Assembly: GCA_021108055.1 (NCBI GenBank)
Contig: JAIORR010000282.1
Span: 1-26,741 of the forward strand
From: Candidatus Cloacimonadota bacterium
GTDB taxonomy: Bacteria > Cloacimonadota > Cloacimonadia > Cloacimonadales > TCS61
Direction: 5' to 3'
DNA: 26,741 nucleotides
Shown: one piece after another, positions 1 to 7,739 of the stretch
Position numbering within the stretch: position 1 is the stretch's first letter
Layout: each line of letters opens with the position of its first letter
Made by a program: the position numbers and the translations under genes
Notes under the pieces: model-generated
Database searches by the model: none
Told to the model about the DNA's origin: nothing
What the model saw: only the letters and a program-made list of their open reading frames with translations

Positions 1-494
1 TTTGTTTTGCACATTTTACAATGGGGAAAGGGAGCGATCTCATCGATAGGTCCTTTGGTTTTTCCCGGAAAGATTGCCAGAGAATTCATAGGGATCTGAT
101 TTCCCTGCCAGAAGATTTTTTCTCCCGTAAAATAAGCTCCTCCACAGATTCCGATATAACCTCCGCCGGTACGAATAAAATTCCTGATCTTTTCAAGTCC
201 TTGTGCAGAAATATTCTGTGAATATTGATACATATCACCGCCGGGAAAACAGATAAGGTCGTACTTCTCAAGAATAATATTATTAACTGAATCTGCATTT
301 ATCAATGTAACATCATAACTCATCCATTCGAACATTCCGGTTGTGGCTAAGACGCATCTTTCATCTGCACCTTTTTCGGAATAAAGAGCAATTTGCGGGA
401 TGCTGTTTCCGGTCTTTTGCAATTGACAAGCAGGGATAAATAGTAAAATAAACAAACTAACAACAGATAATTTAAATAACTTTTTGTTTAGCAT
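1..494 (-). CDS. BPL_N / class I amidotransferase-like lipoprotein (partial, C-terminus off window)
   Basis: The frame reads on the minus strand from ATG at 494 and stays open to the left edge (164 codons seen). Residues 1-23 form a lipoprotein signal: a K-rich start, a hydrophobic run, then a lipobox ending IPAC, so Cys23 would be lipidated. The mature part has a class I glutamine-amidotransferase-like pattern: YDLICFPGGD, then GGGYIGICGGAYF with the Cys in the nucleophile-elbow position. This matches the BPL_N family (the domain first named from the N-terminus of fungal biotin-protein ligase). The substrate of such exported proteins is not known, and a hydrolase role is inference only. The gene starts 16 nt after the TetR regulator stop, so the two are probably cotranscribed. 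The missing C-terminus prevents checking the rest of the active site. Confidence 0.75.
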   Translation of the reverse strand, partial: MLNKKLFKLSVVSLFILLFIPACQLQKTGNSIPQIALYSEKGADERCVLATTGMFEWMSYDVTLINADSVNNIILEKYDLICFPGGDMYQYSQNISAQGLEKIRNFIRTGGGYIGICGGAYFTGEKIFWQGNQIPMNSLAIFPGKTKGPIDEIAPFPHCKMCKT

Positions 495-510
495 TTTTCC
501 TCCGAATCTA

Positions 511-1095
511 TTATGCAGGAAGCAGCAGACTTTTCATTGTTTTGATTATCGATGTTTTAAATTTTTTGATCACACTTCCCTCTTTTATAAAGATCGATTT
601 TAAACTCAGGTAGTAGTTAATTGTTCCAAAAAGAAAAATGACGGTCGAGGTTACATCTACTTCTCGATATCTTTTTTCTTTTATTCCCAGCTCGATCTCT
701 CTGTGAAAATGACTGCGGATGATGGAATCACGGAAAAGAATTTTTCTTCTCAATTCCTCATTATAAAAAGGAAGCTCCCGCGCCATTACGGCAAAGAGTT
801 CTTCCTCTTCCTGCAGAAGGTTCAGGTATTGAAGAAGAAGCTGCTCCAGGTCGACGGCTTTGGCGATCATTTGCTGGATGGACCGGTTGATCTCTTCCAA
901 CTCTCTATCTAGTATTTCAACTATGAGAGCGTCTTTGTTCTTAAAATGCAGGAAAAGTGTGCCGTGTGCAATGCCGGCAGCATCTGCAATTTCGGAAGTT
1001 GTTGTATTTAAAAAGCCATTTTTCACAAATTCAGATTTAGCGATCCTGAGGAGATGCTGCCGGGTTTTCTGTTTTTGCAACTGTCTTTTATTCAC
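511..1095 (-). CDS. TetR/AcrR-family transcriptional regulator
   Basis: This 194-aa protein has a typical TetR layout. The N-terminal helix-turn-helix spans about residues 10-55 (KTRQHLLRIAKSEF, TTTSEIADAAGIAHGTLFLHF, KNKDAL) and is followed by an all-helical ligand and dimer domain. The start is GTG at 1095, chosen because GGAGG lies 4 nt upstream and the family N-terminus follows at once. The recognition helix (AGIAHGTLFLHFKNKD) resembles the fatty-acid-responsive FadR/YsiA type (AGVADGTIYLYFKNKE), but the ligand cannot be read from sequence. It is followed by a lipoprotein gene 16 nt downstream. The palindrome at 1107-1126 lies between its likely promoter and its RBS, so autorepression is probable. 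Confidence 0.9.
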   Translation of the reverse strand: MNKRQLQKQKTRQHLLRIAKSEFVKNGFLNTTTSEIADAAGIAHGTLFLHFKNKDALIVEILDRELEEINRSIQQMIAKAVDLEQLLLQYLNLLQEEEELFAVMARELPFYNEELRRKILFRDSIIRSHFHREIELGIKEKRYREVDVTSTVIFLFGTINYYLSLKSIFIKEGSVIKKFKTSIIKTMKSLLLPA

Positions 1096-1106
1096 AACAC
1101 CTCCTT

Positions 1107-1126
1107 TTTGATGAGTATTCAGTCAC
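1107..1126 (-). promoter_or_regulatory. Putative operator of the TetR-family regulator (FadR-like box)
   Basis: Read on the minus strand the site is GTGACTGAATACTCATCAAA. Aligned to the Bacillus-type FadR box as I recall it (RTGAATGAnTAnTCATTCAY), it matches at 14 of the 18 defined positions. The left half and core fit well (TGAcTGAaTAcTCAT); the far right half is degraded. It sits between the -10-like element and the Shine-Dalgarno sequence of the TetR gene, a usual place for autorepression. Assignment to a fatty-acyl-CoA type is inference. Confidence 0.4.
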
Positions 1127-1128
1127 CG

Positions 1129-1155
1129 AGTTTAAAGTCAGTGAAATATTGTCAA
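1129..1155 (-). promoter_or_regulatory. Probable promoter of the tetR-lipoprotein operon
   Basis: On the minus strand a perfect TTGACA (1150-1155) is followed after 15 nt by TAAACT (1129-1134), a four-of-six match to TATAAT. The spacer is short, so this is a moderate call. It lies directly upstream of the putative operator and about 35 nt before the GTG start. Confidence 0.4.
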
Positions 1156-1192
1156 GATTTTTTTCGGCAATATAAAAAAAACACTAAACTCT

Positions 1193-1222
1193 TTGACATA
1201 AAAAATATATAAAAAAACATAG
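1193..1222 (+). promoter_or_regulatory. Possible dnaE promoter (-35 TTGACA)
   Basis: TTGACA at 1193-1198 lies 76 nt before the dnaE ATG and is followed by an A/T-only stretch, so the exact -10 cannot be chosen (ACATAG-like at about 1217-1222). It faces away from the tetR promoter in the same 179-nt divergent region. Confidence 0.3.
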
Positions 1223-1274
1223 AGATTGTTTTATCGGGAAATGTGGAAAAGAATTGTTATAAAAGGATTTATTA

Positions 1275-4200
1275 ATGGCTTTTGTTCATTTGCATAACCA
1301 TACACAATACAGTTTATTAGATGGAGCCTGCCGCGTCGATAAAATGATAGCAATGGCTAAGCAGTACGGTATGCCGGCGGTGGCTATGACCGATCACGGC
1401 AATATGTTCGGAGCCATCGATTTTTATACAAAAGCCAGAAAAGAAGGTATCAAGCCGATCATCGGGATCGAGACATATATTATAAACAATGAACTTGATA
1501 AACCGGAATCAAAAAAGGACAAAAGATACCATCTGGTTCTTCTTGCTAAGAATCTGACAGGTTATAAAAATTTGATGAAGCTGTCTTCCAGAGCTTTCCT
1601 GAAAGGATTTTATTATAAACCCCGGATAAGCAAAACCTTACTTCAGGAATATTCAGACGGATTGATCTGTTTATCTGCATGCATAAAGGGGGAGATTCCA
1701 CAACTACTTCTTAACGGAAGATATGATGACGCAAAAGAGGTCATTGAATTCTATAAAGAAGTATTTCCTGATAATTTTTATATCGAAATACAAGATCATG
1801 GCTTGGAAGAAGAACAGGTTGCAAATCCAATTTTACAGAAGATAGCCAATGAAACCAATACTCCACTTGTTGTTACAAATGATTGTCATTACCTGAACAA
1901 AGAAGACTCCGAGGCTCATGATGTTCTTTTATGTATCCAGATGGGCAAATCACTTTCCGATACAAACAGGCTGAAATATAATACAAATCAACTTTATTTC
2001 AAGTCGGAAGAAGAAATGAGGAAGCTCTTTCCCGAATTATCTGAAGCTTACGATAACACACTTAAGATATGCGAACAAATAGATCTGGAATTAGATTACA
2101 ATGAATTTCTGTTTCCAAAAATCGATATTCCGGAAAAATTTGCCAGTCCCAAAGATTATATAAAACAACTTTGCTCGGATGCAGCAAAAATTAAATATCC
2201 CAGCATCACGGATGAGATCAGAGAAAGAATAGATTATGAACTTTCTGTAATTCACAAAATGGGTTATGATGATTATTTTCTGATAGTTAAAGATTTTATC
2301 GATACAGCACGGAAAATGGACATTCCAGTAGGACCGGGTAGAGGGTCTGCAGTTGGAAGTGTGGTTTCTTACCTTCTGGGAATAACACAGGTCGAACCTT
2401 TGAAATACGGGCTTTTCTTTGAACGATTTCTTAATCCGGATAGAATTGGAATGCCGGATATCGATATTGATTTCTGTGCGGAAGGCAGAGCCAGAATCAT
2501 CGATTATGTAATAGAAAAATACGGGCGGGAAAGCGTAGCACAGATAATCACTTTTGGAACTCTGGGCGCAAAATCTGTGATCAAAGATGTAGCACGGGTT
2601 ATGGATGTTCCCGCATCGATAGCAAATGAGATTACAAAACTCATACCATCTATTCCAAAAATAACGCTGGAACAGGCATTAAAACAATCAAAAGAATTTG
2701 CAGAGAAAATGAGTGAAGACGATATAAAATCTTCGATCTTGGTTTATTCAAAAGTTATTGAAGGACTTATTCGTCATATTGGAGTACATGCAGCCGGGGT
2801 TGTTATCGGTCCGGGAAAGTTGAGCGATTATGTTCCGCTTGCCACAAATAGCCAGAAAGGAAAAGAGCTGTCGATATTAGTTCAGTACGAAGGAAAATGG
2901 CTGGATGATCTGAAAATACTTAAGATGGATTTTCTGGGTTTAAAAACATTAACCCTCATAAAAAAAACCGTCGATCTGATAAAACAATCTCAAAACATTG
3001 AAGTTGATATTAATAATGTAGATATTTCCAATAAAGATAGTTATGAACTTCTTTCCAAAGGGAAAACTGATGGTATATTTCAATTTGAATCTGCCGGAAT
3101 GAAAAAGTATCTTATGGCTCTCAAGCCGAATATGTTTGAAGATATTATTGCTATGGTTGCACTTTACAGACCGGGTCCGATGCAATTCATAGATTCCTTT
3201 ATCGGCAGGAAACATGGAAAAGAGAAAATAACTTATCTGCATCCACTTACCGAAAATGCTCTTAAAGAAACTTATGGAGTTACGGTTTATCAAGAGCAGG
3301 TTATGCAGATCGCAAGGGAAATGGGTGGATTAACCGGAGCAGAAGCGGATACTTTACGAAAAGCGATCAGCAAAAAAAATATAAATACAATGGAAAAATT
3401 AAAGGTCAAATTTGTTGAAGGTGCGTCAAAGAACGGTGTTCAACCTCACATCATCGAACAAATATGGACGAACTGGCTGGATTTTGCTAACTATGCTTTC
3501 AATAAAAGTCATGCTGCAGCATACGCATACGTTTCGTTCCAGACTGCGTTTTTAAAAGCTCACTATCCTGTTGAATTCATGGCTGCACTGCTGTCTCTGG
3601 AAGATAATCCCACGAAAATTCCTTATTTCATTAATGAATGTAAATCAATGGGAATCGAGGTTATTCAACCCAATATCAATAAAAGCGAAAGTGAATTCAT
3701 GGTTCGTGGGAATAAAATATTGTTCGGACTGAAAGCCATTAAAAATGTTGGAAGTGTAGCAATCAAGTCTGTAGTTGCCGATAGAGAAGAGAACGGAAAT
3801 TATAAAAATATTTTTGAATTCTGTTCCCGTTCGGATATTATGGTTGTAAATAAAGCTGTGTTGGAGAGTCTTGTTGCGGCTGGAGCAATGGATGAACTGG
3901 AAGGCAATCGTGCTCAGAAATTTGAAGCGGTCGAAATAGCTCTGGAATATGCTTCGGGTGTACAAACAGAAAAGAAACGTGGTCAGATGATGTTCTTTGA
4001 TGTTCTTGGAGCAGAGGGAACTGACGATCAATATAAGCCGGAACTGTCGGACATCCACGAGTGGACACTGAATTCCAAATTAAAGCAGGAAAAAAAGATA
4101 CTTGGATTCTACTGGTCCGGTCATCCCCTGAATCAATATGGAAAAATATTGAAAATGTTTATAAATATTAAAGCTGAAGATGCCGAATACAACCCGGAAA

Positions 4201-4730
4201 AGATACCTCAAAATATTTCGATAGCCGGAGTTGTTTCCGAAGTGATAAAAAAATCTGATAAAAAGGGAAATCCTTTTGCCATTGTGATAATGGAAGATCT
4301 TTCGGGTAAATTCGAAATAGCTTTATTCAATAAAGATTATGAAAGCTATTTTCATTTAATGGATGAAGGGAAAGAGCTTTTTATTATTGGTAAGAAATCG
4401 AATTATTCAAACGGGAATGAAAATATTTTAAGGGTCATCCCACAGAAAGTCATCCATTTTGATGAATTGGGTAAAAATCTTTCAGGTGAGTTTTATTTAA
4501 AAATAGCAGAAGAAGATTTTACTCCTGAATTTTCAGAAAAGATTATTAATACTTTAAAAGAACATCCTGGGAAATTCGGAATTCATATAACTATCGAATC
4601 TAATAAATTCCATACGATTAATCTGCATCCCAGAACTATCAGGATTTTCCCGGATGAGGAAATAATAAAACTTGTTGAAGATATTGATAATGCACAACAA
4701 AAAGTTAATATAAACTTTAATTTAAGATGA
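1275..4730 (+). CDS. dnaE: DNA polymerase III subunit alpha
   Basis: This replicative polymerase (1151 aa) is full length for the DnaE type. The order is an N-terminal PHP domain (HLHNH at 5-9, LLDG at 14-17, TDHGN at 39-43, GIETY at 64-68, NDCHY at 202-206), then the polymerase core with GPGRGSAVGS. The catalytic aspartates are in PDIDIDF (D397 and D399) and in KMDFLG (D552), matching E. coli D401, D403 and D555. A helix-hairpin-helix region and an OB fold follow at about 990-1070 (ISIAGVVSE...). The ATG at 1275 has AAAAGGA 7 nt upstream. The PHP metal ligands appear intact, unlike E. coli, so proofreading in cis is likely. The downstream GWxTD gene begins 3 nt after the stop, suggesting translational coupling. 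Confidence 0.98.
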   Translation: MAFVHLHNHTQYSLLDGACRVDKMIAMAKQYGMPAVAMTDHGNMFGAIDFYTKARKEGIKPIIGIETYIINNELDKPESKKDKRYHLVLLAKNLTGYKNLMKLSSRAFLKGFYYKPRISKTLLQEYSDGLICLSACIKGEIPQLLLNGRYDDAKEVIEFYKEVFPDNFYIEIQDHGLEEEQVANPILQKIANETNTPLVVTNDCHYLNKEDSEAHDVLLCIQMGKSLSDTNRLKYNTNQLYFKSEEEMRKLFPELSEAYDNTLKICEQIDLELDYNEFLFPKIDIPEKFASPKDYIKQLCSDAAKIKYPSITDEIRERIDYELSVIHKMGYDDYFLIVKDFIDTARKMDIPVGPGRGSAVGSVVSYLLGITQVEPLKYGLFFERFLNPDRIGMPDIDIDFCAEGRARIIDYVIEKYGRESVAQIITFGTLGAKSVIKDVARVMDVPASIANEITKLIPSIPKITLEQALKQSKEFAEKMSEDDIKSSILVYSKVIEGLIRHIGVHAAGVVIGPGKLSDYVPLATNSQKGKELSILVQYEGKWLDDLKILKMDFLGLKTLTLIKKTVDLIKQSQNIEVDINNVDISNKDSYELLSKGKTDGIFQFESAGMKKYLMALKPNMFEDIIAMVALYRPGPMQFIDSFIGRKHGKEKITYLHPLTENALKETYGVTVYQEQVMQIAREMGGLTGAEADTLRKAISKKNINTMEKLKVKFVEGASKNGVQPHIIEQIWTNWLDFANYAFNKSHAAAYAYVSFQTAFLKAHYPVEFMAALLSLEDNPTKIPYFINECKSMGIEVIQPNINKSESEFMVRGNKILFGLKAIKNVGSVAIKSVVADREENGNYKNIFEFCSRSDIMVVNKAVLESLVAAGAMDELEGNRAQKFEAVEIALEYASGVQTEKKRGQMMFFDVLGAEGTDDQYKPELSDIHEWTLNSKLKQEKKILGFYWSGHPLNQYGKILKMFINIKAEDAEYNPEKIPQNISIAGVVSEVIKKSDKKGNPFAIVIMEDLSGKFEIALFNKDYESYFHLMDEGKELFIIGKKSNYSNGNENILRVIPQKVIHFDELGKNLSGEFYLKIAEEDFTPEFSEKIINTLKEHPGKFGIHITIESNKFHTINLHPRTIRIFPDEEIIKLVEDIDNAQQKVNINFNLR

Positions 4731-4733
4731 TTC

Positions 4734-6068
4734 ATGAATAAATTCAAAATTTTTCTGTTTTTATTCGGGTTATTTTCCATACTCTCCGCAAAAGATCTTT
4801 CCGTATATGTAGATCAGAACAGATTTTTTGATGAAGCTAATAATACAATTATAGAGATAAATTACCAAGTTCAATATAATAAATTAGAATTTATAAGAAC
4901 CGAATCAGGTTTTGAAGCTTCATTGATGGTTAGTTATTCTCTCGAAAAAAAAGATAAAACTATTTTTTCAGATGAATTTTCAAATAAGATAATCCTGAAA
5001 AATCAGGAAATAATTAATTCCCAAAAGGGCTTTAATGATAAGATCATTTTCACTCTCTCAAAATCGGGATTTAAAATCATAATTAATTTCAAAGATATTA
5101 ATACTGGAAATTCAATGAGCTGGGATTATGATTTTGAGGTTCTTCCTGCCGGGTCTCTGGTCAGTGATATTGAATTTTCAACGGGGATACAAATTGATTC
5201 TACGAATTATATGCAGAAATTTCATAGAGGGCAGTATCTTTTCCTTGTTAATCCGAAACATATTTTCACAAATTTGCAAAAAAATATTTTTCTTTATTAT
5301 GAATTGGGAAATTTTGAACAGGATAATGAGGGGAGTTGTAATTTAGAAGAAACGATTTCTATTATTAATAATGAGGGGAAGAACATTCAGGAGATTACAA
5401 AAAATATAATCGAGAAAAAAGAAAAAATTGCATCAATAAAAAAGATCAATATAGATAATTATGAAAGTGGTTATTATGAATTGATCTTGAAAATTGAAGA
5501 TAAAATCGCAGATAGATCAACCATCAAGAAAGATTATTTCAGTGTGAAAATACCGAAAGTAATTGAAAAAAGAATGTTTGTTGATATTGGGAGTGAATAT
5601 AAACTGATCAAATATTTCTTGAGTTCATCGCAGATAAAAGTATGGAAATCACTTTCTGAAAATGGAAAGAAAAATTTTATCGATCGTTTCTGGTTTTCTA
5701 ATGATCCTGACCCAACCACAGAAGAGAATGAATTCTACGAACTTATTAAAAAAAGAATCGAATATTGCAATGAACACTTTTCACACTTTTGTGATGGTTG
5801 GGAAACAGATAGGGGCAGGATATATATAAGGAATGGGAAAACAGATGAAATACTGAAATGTGAAACAGGACTCTATACAAAATATGCTCAAAAGGATTAT
5901 TATATCTGGAAGTATAGAACAAAACTAAACAGAACTTATATATTCTTAGATATGCAATCCACCGGCAATTATAAAGTTATCTATGCAGGTAATGATGAAA
6001 ACGAAAATACTATATCTAATTGGAAAGATCATCTTGGGAAAGATTTTGATGAAGGATTACTCGAGTAA
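4734..6068 (+). CDS. GWxTD-domain exported protein
   Basis: This 444-aa protein starts with a Sec signal peptide (hydrophobic to about residue 17, then SAKDLS). The middle is beta-rich and ends, after a linker, in a GWxTD domain. Recognisable pieces are the stretch RFWFSNDPDPTTEENEF and the signature GWETD at 355-359 followed by RGRIYIRNGKTDEI. GWxTD proteins occur in FCB-group bacteria and relatives; their biochemical role is not established. The ATG lies 3 nt after the dnaE stop with only a weak AAGATGA as RBS, so it probably depends on dnaE translation. The product should be periplasmic or surface-associated. Start choice is firm because the signal peptide begins there. Confidence 0.85.
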   Translation: MNKFKIFLFLFGLFSILSAKDLSVYVDQNRFFDEANNTIIEINYQVQYNKLEFIRTESGFEASLMVSYSLEKKDKTIFSDEFSNKIILKNQEIINSQKGFNDKIIFTLSKSGFKIIINFKDINTGNSMSWDYDFEVLPAGSLVSDIEFSTGIQIDSTNYMQKFHRGQYLFLVNPKHIFTNLQKNIFLYYELGNFEQDNEGSCNLEETISIINNEGKNIQEITKNIIEKKEKIASIKKINIDNYESGYYELILKIEDKIADRSTIKKDYFSVKIPKVIEKRMFVDIGSEYKLIKYFLSSSQIKVWKSLSENGKKNFIDRFWFSNDPDPTTEENEFYELIKKRIEYCNEHFSHFCDGWETDRGRIYIRNGKTDEILKCETGLYTKYAQKDYYIWKYRTKLNRTYIFLDMQSTGNYKVIYAGNDENENTISNWKDHLGKDFDEGLLE

Positions 6069-6195
6069 TTAAAATTTGTTATGGAATACTTATTTTAGAT
6101 GTTGTATATATTTTGTCGCTGAGAAACATAAATAAATTTAAAATATTGACAGTTTTTTTGAAATATTTATTTTGCACATCGGCTTTATTAAAGAG

Positions 6196-6210
6196 CATTA
6201 GTAACTAATG
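6196..6210. repeat. 15-nt palindrome in the dnaE operon/yraN intergenic region
   Basis: CATTAGTAACTAATG has 7-bp perfect arms around a central A. It sits in the 220-nt gap (6069-6288) between two convergent genes. That gap has no clear T-tract terminator and also holds an isolated TTGACA at about 6147-6152. The palindrome is too A/T-rich to act as a strong terminator; a protein-binding site or weak hairpin is possible. Confidence 0.3.
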
Positions 6211-6288
6211 GAATAGAAAAGAATTGTTAAGAATGAATTATTTAGAATGCTATCTGCATAAAGGTATTTTCTCAACAATAGATTTTAG

Positions 6289-6648
6289 TTAAGGTAAAAA
6301 AGCGTCTTTTAAATGTTTGATTTGATTTTTGTTCTTTAAAATAACTATAACATCGAAGCGTGTTGCCATATCTTCAAAACGGGGATTCTTTAACAGAAAA
6401 TAAGAAGCTGTTTTAGCCAGTTTTTTTTGTTTTGATAAAGAAACACTATTCAGTGCTGTCTCAAGATTTGAGTTTCTGGTCTTTACTTCGATAAAAACCA
6501 GTTCATTTTCATCAATGGCGATAATATCTATTTCTCCGTACGGAGAAAAATAGTTGCGGGAAATAATCTGGTATTCTTTTGTTCTTAGAAAATCAACAGC
6601 GGTTTCTTCTCCGCTTTTTCCGATGGAAATTTTGTCTTGATAATGCAT
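6289..6648 (-). CDS. yraN: YraN/UPF0102 family nuclease-like protein
   Basis: This 119-aa protein matches the UPF0102 family over its whole length: GKSGEETAVDFL near the N-terminus, YGEIDIIAID at 37-46, ELVFIEVKTR at 49-58, then SKQKKLAKTASYFL and RFDVIVI. D41, E54 and K56 fit the D-ExK pattern of restriction-endonuclease-like (Holliday-junction-resolvase-like) folds. The physiological role of YraN is not settled. It is a single gene on the minus strand, divergent from the envelope cluster at 6721, with 72 nt between them. An RBS is not obvious: a run of Ts on the plus strand precedes the ATG. Confidence 0.9.
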   Translation of the reverse strand: MHYQDKISIGKSGEETAVDFLRTKEYQIISRNYFSPYGEIDIIAIDENELVFIEVKTRNSNLETALNSVSLSKQKKLAKTASYFLLKNPRFEDMATRFDVIVILKNKNQIKHLKDAFLP

Positions 6649-6663
6649 AGTTAAAAAAAAATC

Positions 6664-6692
6664 TTGACTGATAAGTTGTCAATAAGATATGA
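6664..6692. promoter_or_regulatory. Interleaved divergent -35 elements between yraN and the envelope cluster
   Basis: TTGACTGATAAGTTGTCAA (6664-6682) holds a plus-strand TTGACT and, on the minus strand, TTGACA (6677-6682). They form an imperfect inverted repeat TTGAC...GTCAA. A plus-strand -10-like AGATAT or GATATG lies at 6685-6691. The minus-strand -10 is not clear. Only one 72-nt gap serves both genes, so shared or competing promoters are likely. Confidence 0.35.
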
Positions 6693-6720
6693 GAAACTTG
6701 TTAAGAATTGGGGGTAAAAT

Positions 6721-7719
6721 ATGAAAAAACAAGTTGTATTTTTTATGGTTGTAATAATGTTTTCGACATCATTATTATTAGCGATACCATATACAGTTAT
6801 GGGTAATATCAATATTCCGGATGCTTATGTATTACCTCATAAGATGGTCGATTTTTCTTACGTAAATTACTTTGTAAGTGATGGTGTTATTCCATGGGAG
6901 AGTTCTGATTCTGTCCGGTATAATGAATATGATTATGCAGGAGTGATCAGAATTGGCCTGTTCGACCGTGCTGAGATTGGTATCGTCTATACAAGCACAG
7001 CAGGAGTATTTGGTAATCTTAAATGCCGGATCATTAATGAAACAGAAACATTGCCGGCACTATCCGTAGGCATGTTGAATCTCTTTTCGGAAATCAGCCA
7101 TTTTGAAAAGGATGAGTTAGAGGCGGTCGCTGAAAAAGAAGATTATGATTTTACAGATCCTGTTGATTATATCAAGAATTCTCCTTATATTGTTATCAGT
7201 AAGTCTCTCGTAATTATTACAGGAATTCCAATTATGGATTATCTGGAGACATCATTTCACGGAGGAATGGGACAGCGAAGATTCCAGGGACAAGGTGAAA
7301 TAGTAAAAAGTTTTTCCGGGTTATTCTGGGGTGTTGACATCAAGCCTTCCAGGTATTGGGGATTTGATCTTGAATTTGATGGTCAAAATGCAAACTTTGG
7401 GTTGAACGCATTCATTCAGAATTTTACCTTTAGATTTGGAATGTACGAATTAGAAGATTACCTACAAGCCAAAGGTGATGAATCAAGTACTAAATTTGCG
7501 ATAAATTTAAAATATACCTTAGATCATTTTTCAGAGTTAAAAGCTTCAGAGAAGAGGAAAAAAACCGTTGCCCCAAGAACAAGAACAAGAACTACACCTA
7601 ATACAGAAATTTATGATGGTGACGCAAATCCGCTTCGAGAAGAATTGGAACAAATAAGAAAACGTAGAAAACAAGCTGAAAAAGAACTGGAAGAAATCAG
7701 GAAACTGCTTCAGGAATAA
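6721..7719 (+). CDS. Exported, predicted outer-membrane beta-barrel protein (YjbH-like pattern)
   Basis: This 332-aa protein starts at an ATG preceded by GGGGG 6 nt upstream and has a signal peptide (residues 1-21, ending SLLLA). The next stretch, GNINIPDAYVLPHKMVDFSY, then RIGLFDRAEIGI and alternating polar/apolar strands, recalls YjbH-like outer-membrane proteins (GL-iNtPSA-vLP... GLfdr-E-g). The C-terminal 30 or so residues form a charged coiled coil (EELEQIRKRRKQAEKELEE). It lacks a terminal aromatic barrel signature, so either the barrel ends earlier or the protein is periplasmic. It is the first gene of the envelope cluster, with the next start 20 nt beyond its stop. Function is not known; an outer-membrane anchor or port for the downstream machine is inference. 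Confidence 0.6.
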   Translation: MKKQVVFFMVVIMFSTSLLLAIPYTVMGNINIPDAYVLPHKMVDFSYVNYFVSDGVIPWESSDSVRYNEYDYAGVIRIGLFDRAEIGIVYTSTAGVFGNLKCRIINETETLPALSVGMLNLFSEISHFEKDELEAVAEKEDYDFTDPVDYIKNSPYIVISKSLVIITGIPIMDYLETSFHGGMGQRRFQGQGEIVKSFSGLFWGVDIKPSRYWGFDLEFDGQNANFGLNAFIQNFTFRFGMYELEDYLQAKGDESSTKFAINLKYTLDHFSELKASEKRKKTVAPRTRTRTTPNTEIYDGDANPLREELEQIRKRRKQAEKELEEIRKLLQE

Positions 7720-7739
7720 TTGATTATATTTTGAATTTT

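Noticed and set aside
3645..4058. 137-codon open frame antisense inside dnaE
   Set aside because: It lies wholly within conserved dnaE, has no RBS and no recognisable domain.
1247..6230. GAAAAGAATTGTTA found before dnaE and again at about 6217-6230
   Set aside because: A 14-nt A/T-rich match between two places in a window this long is expected by chance.
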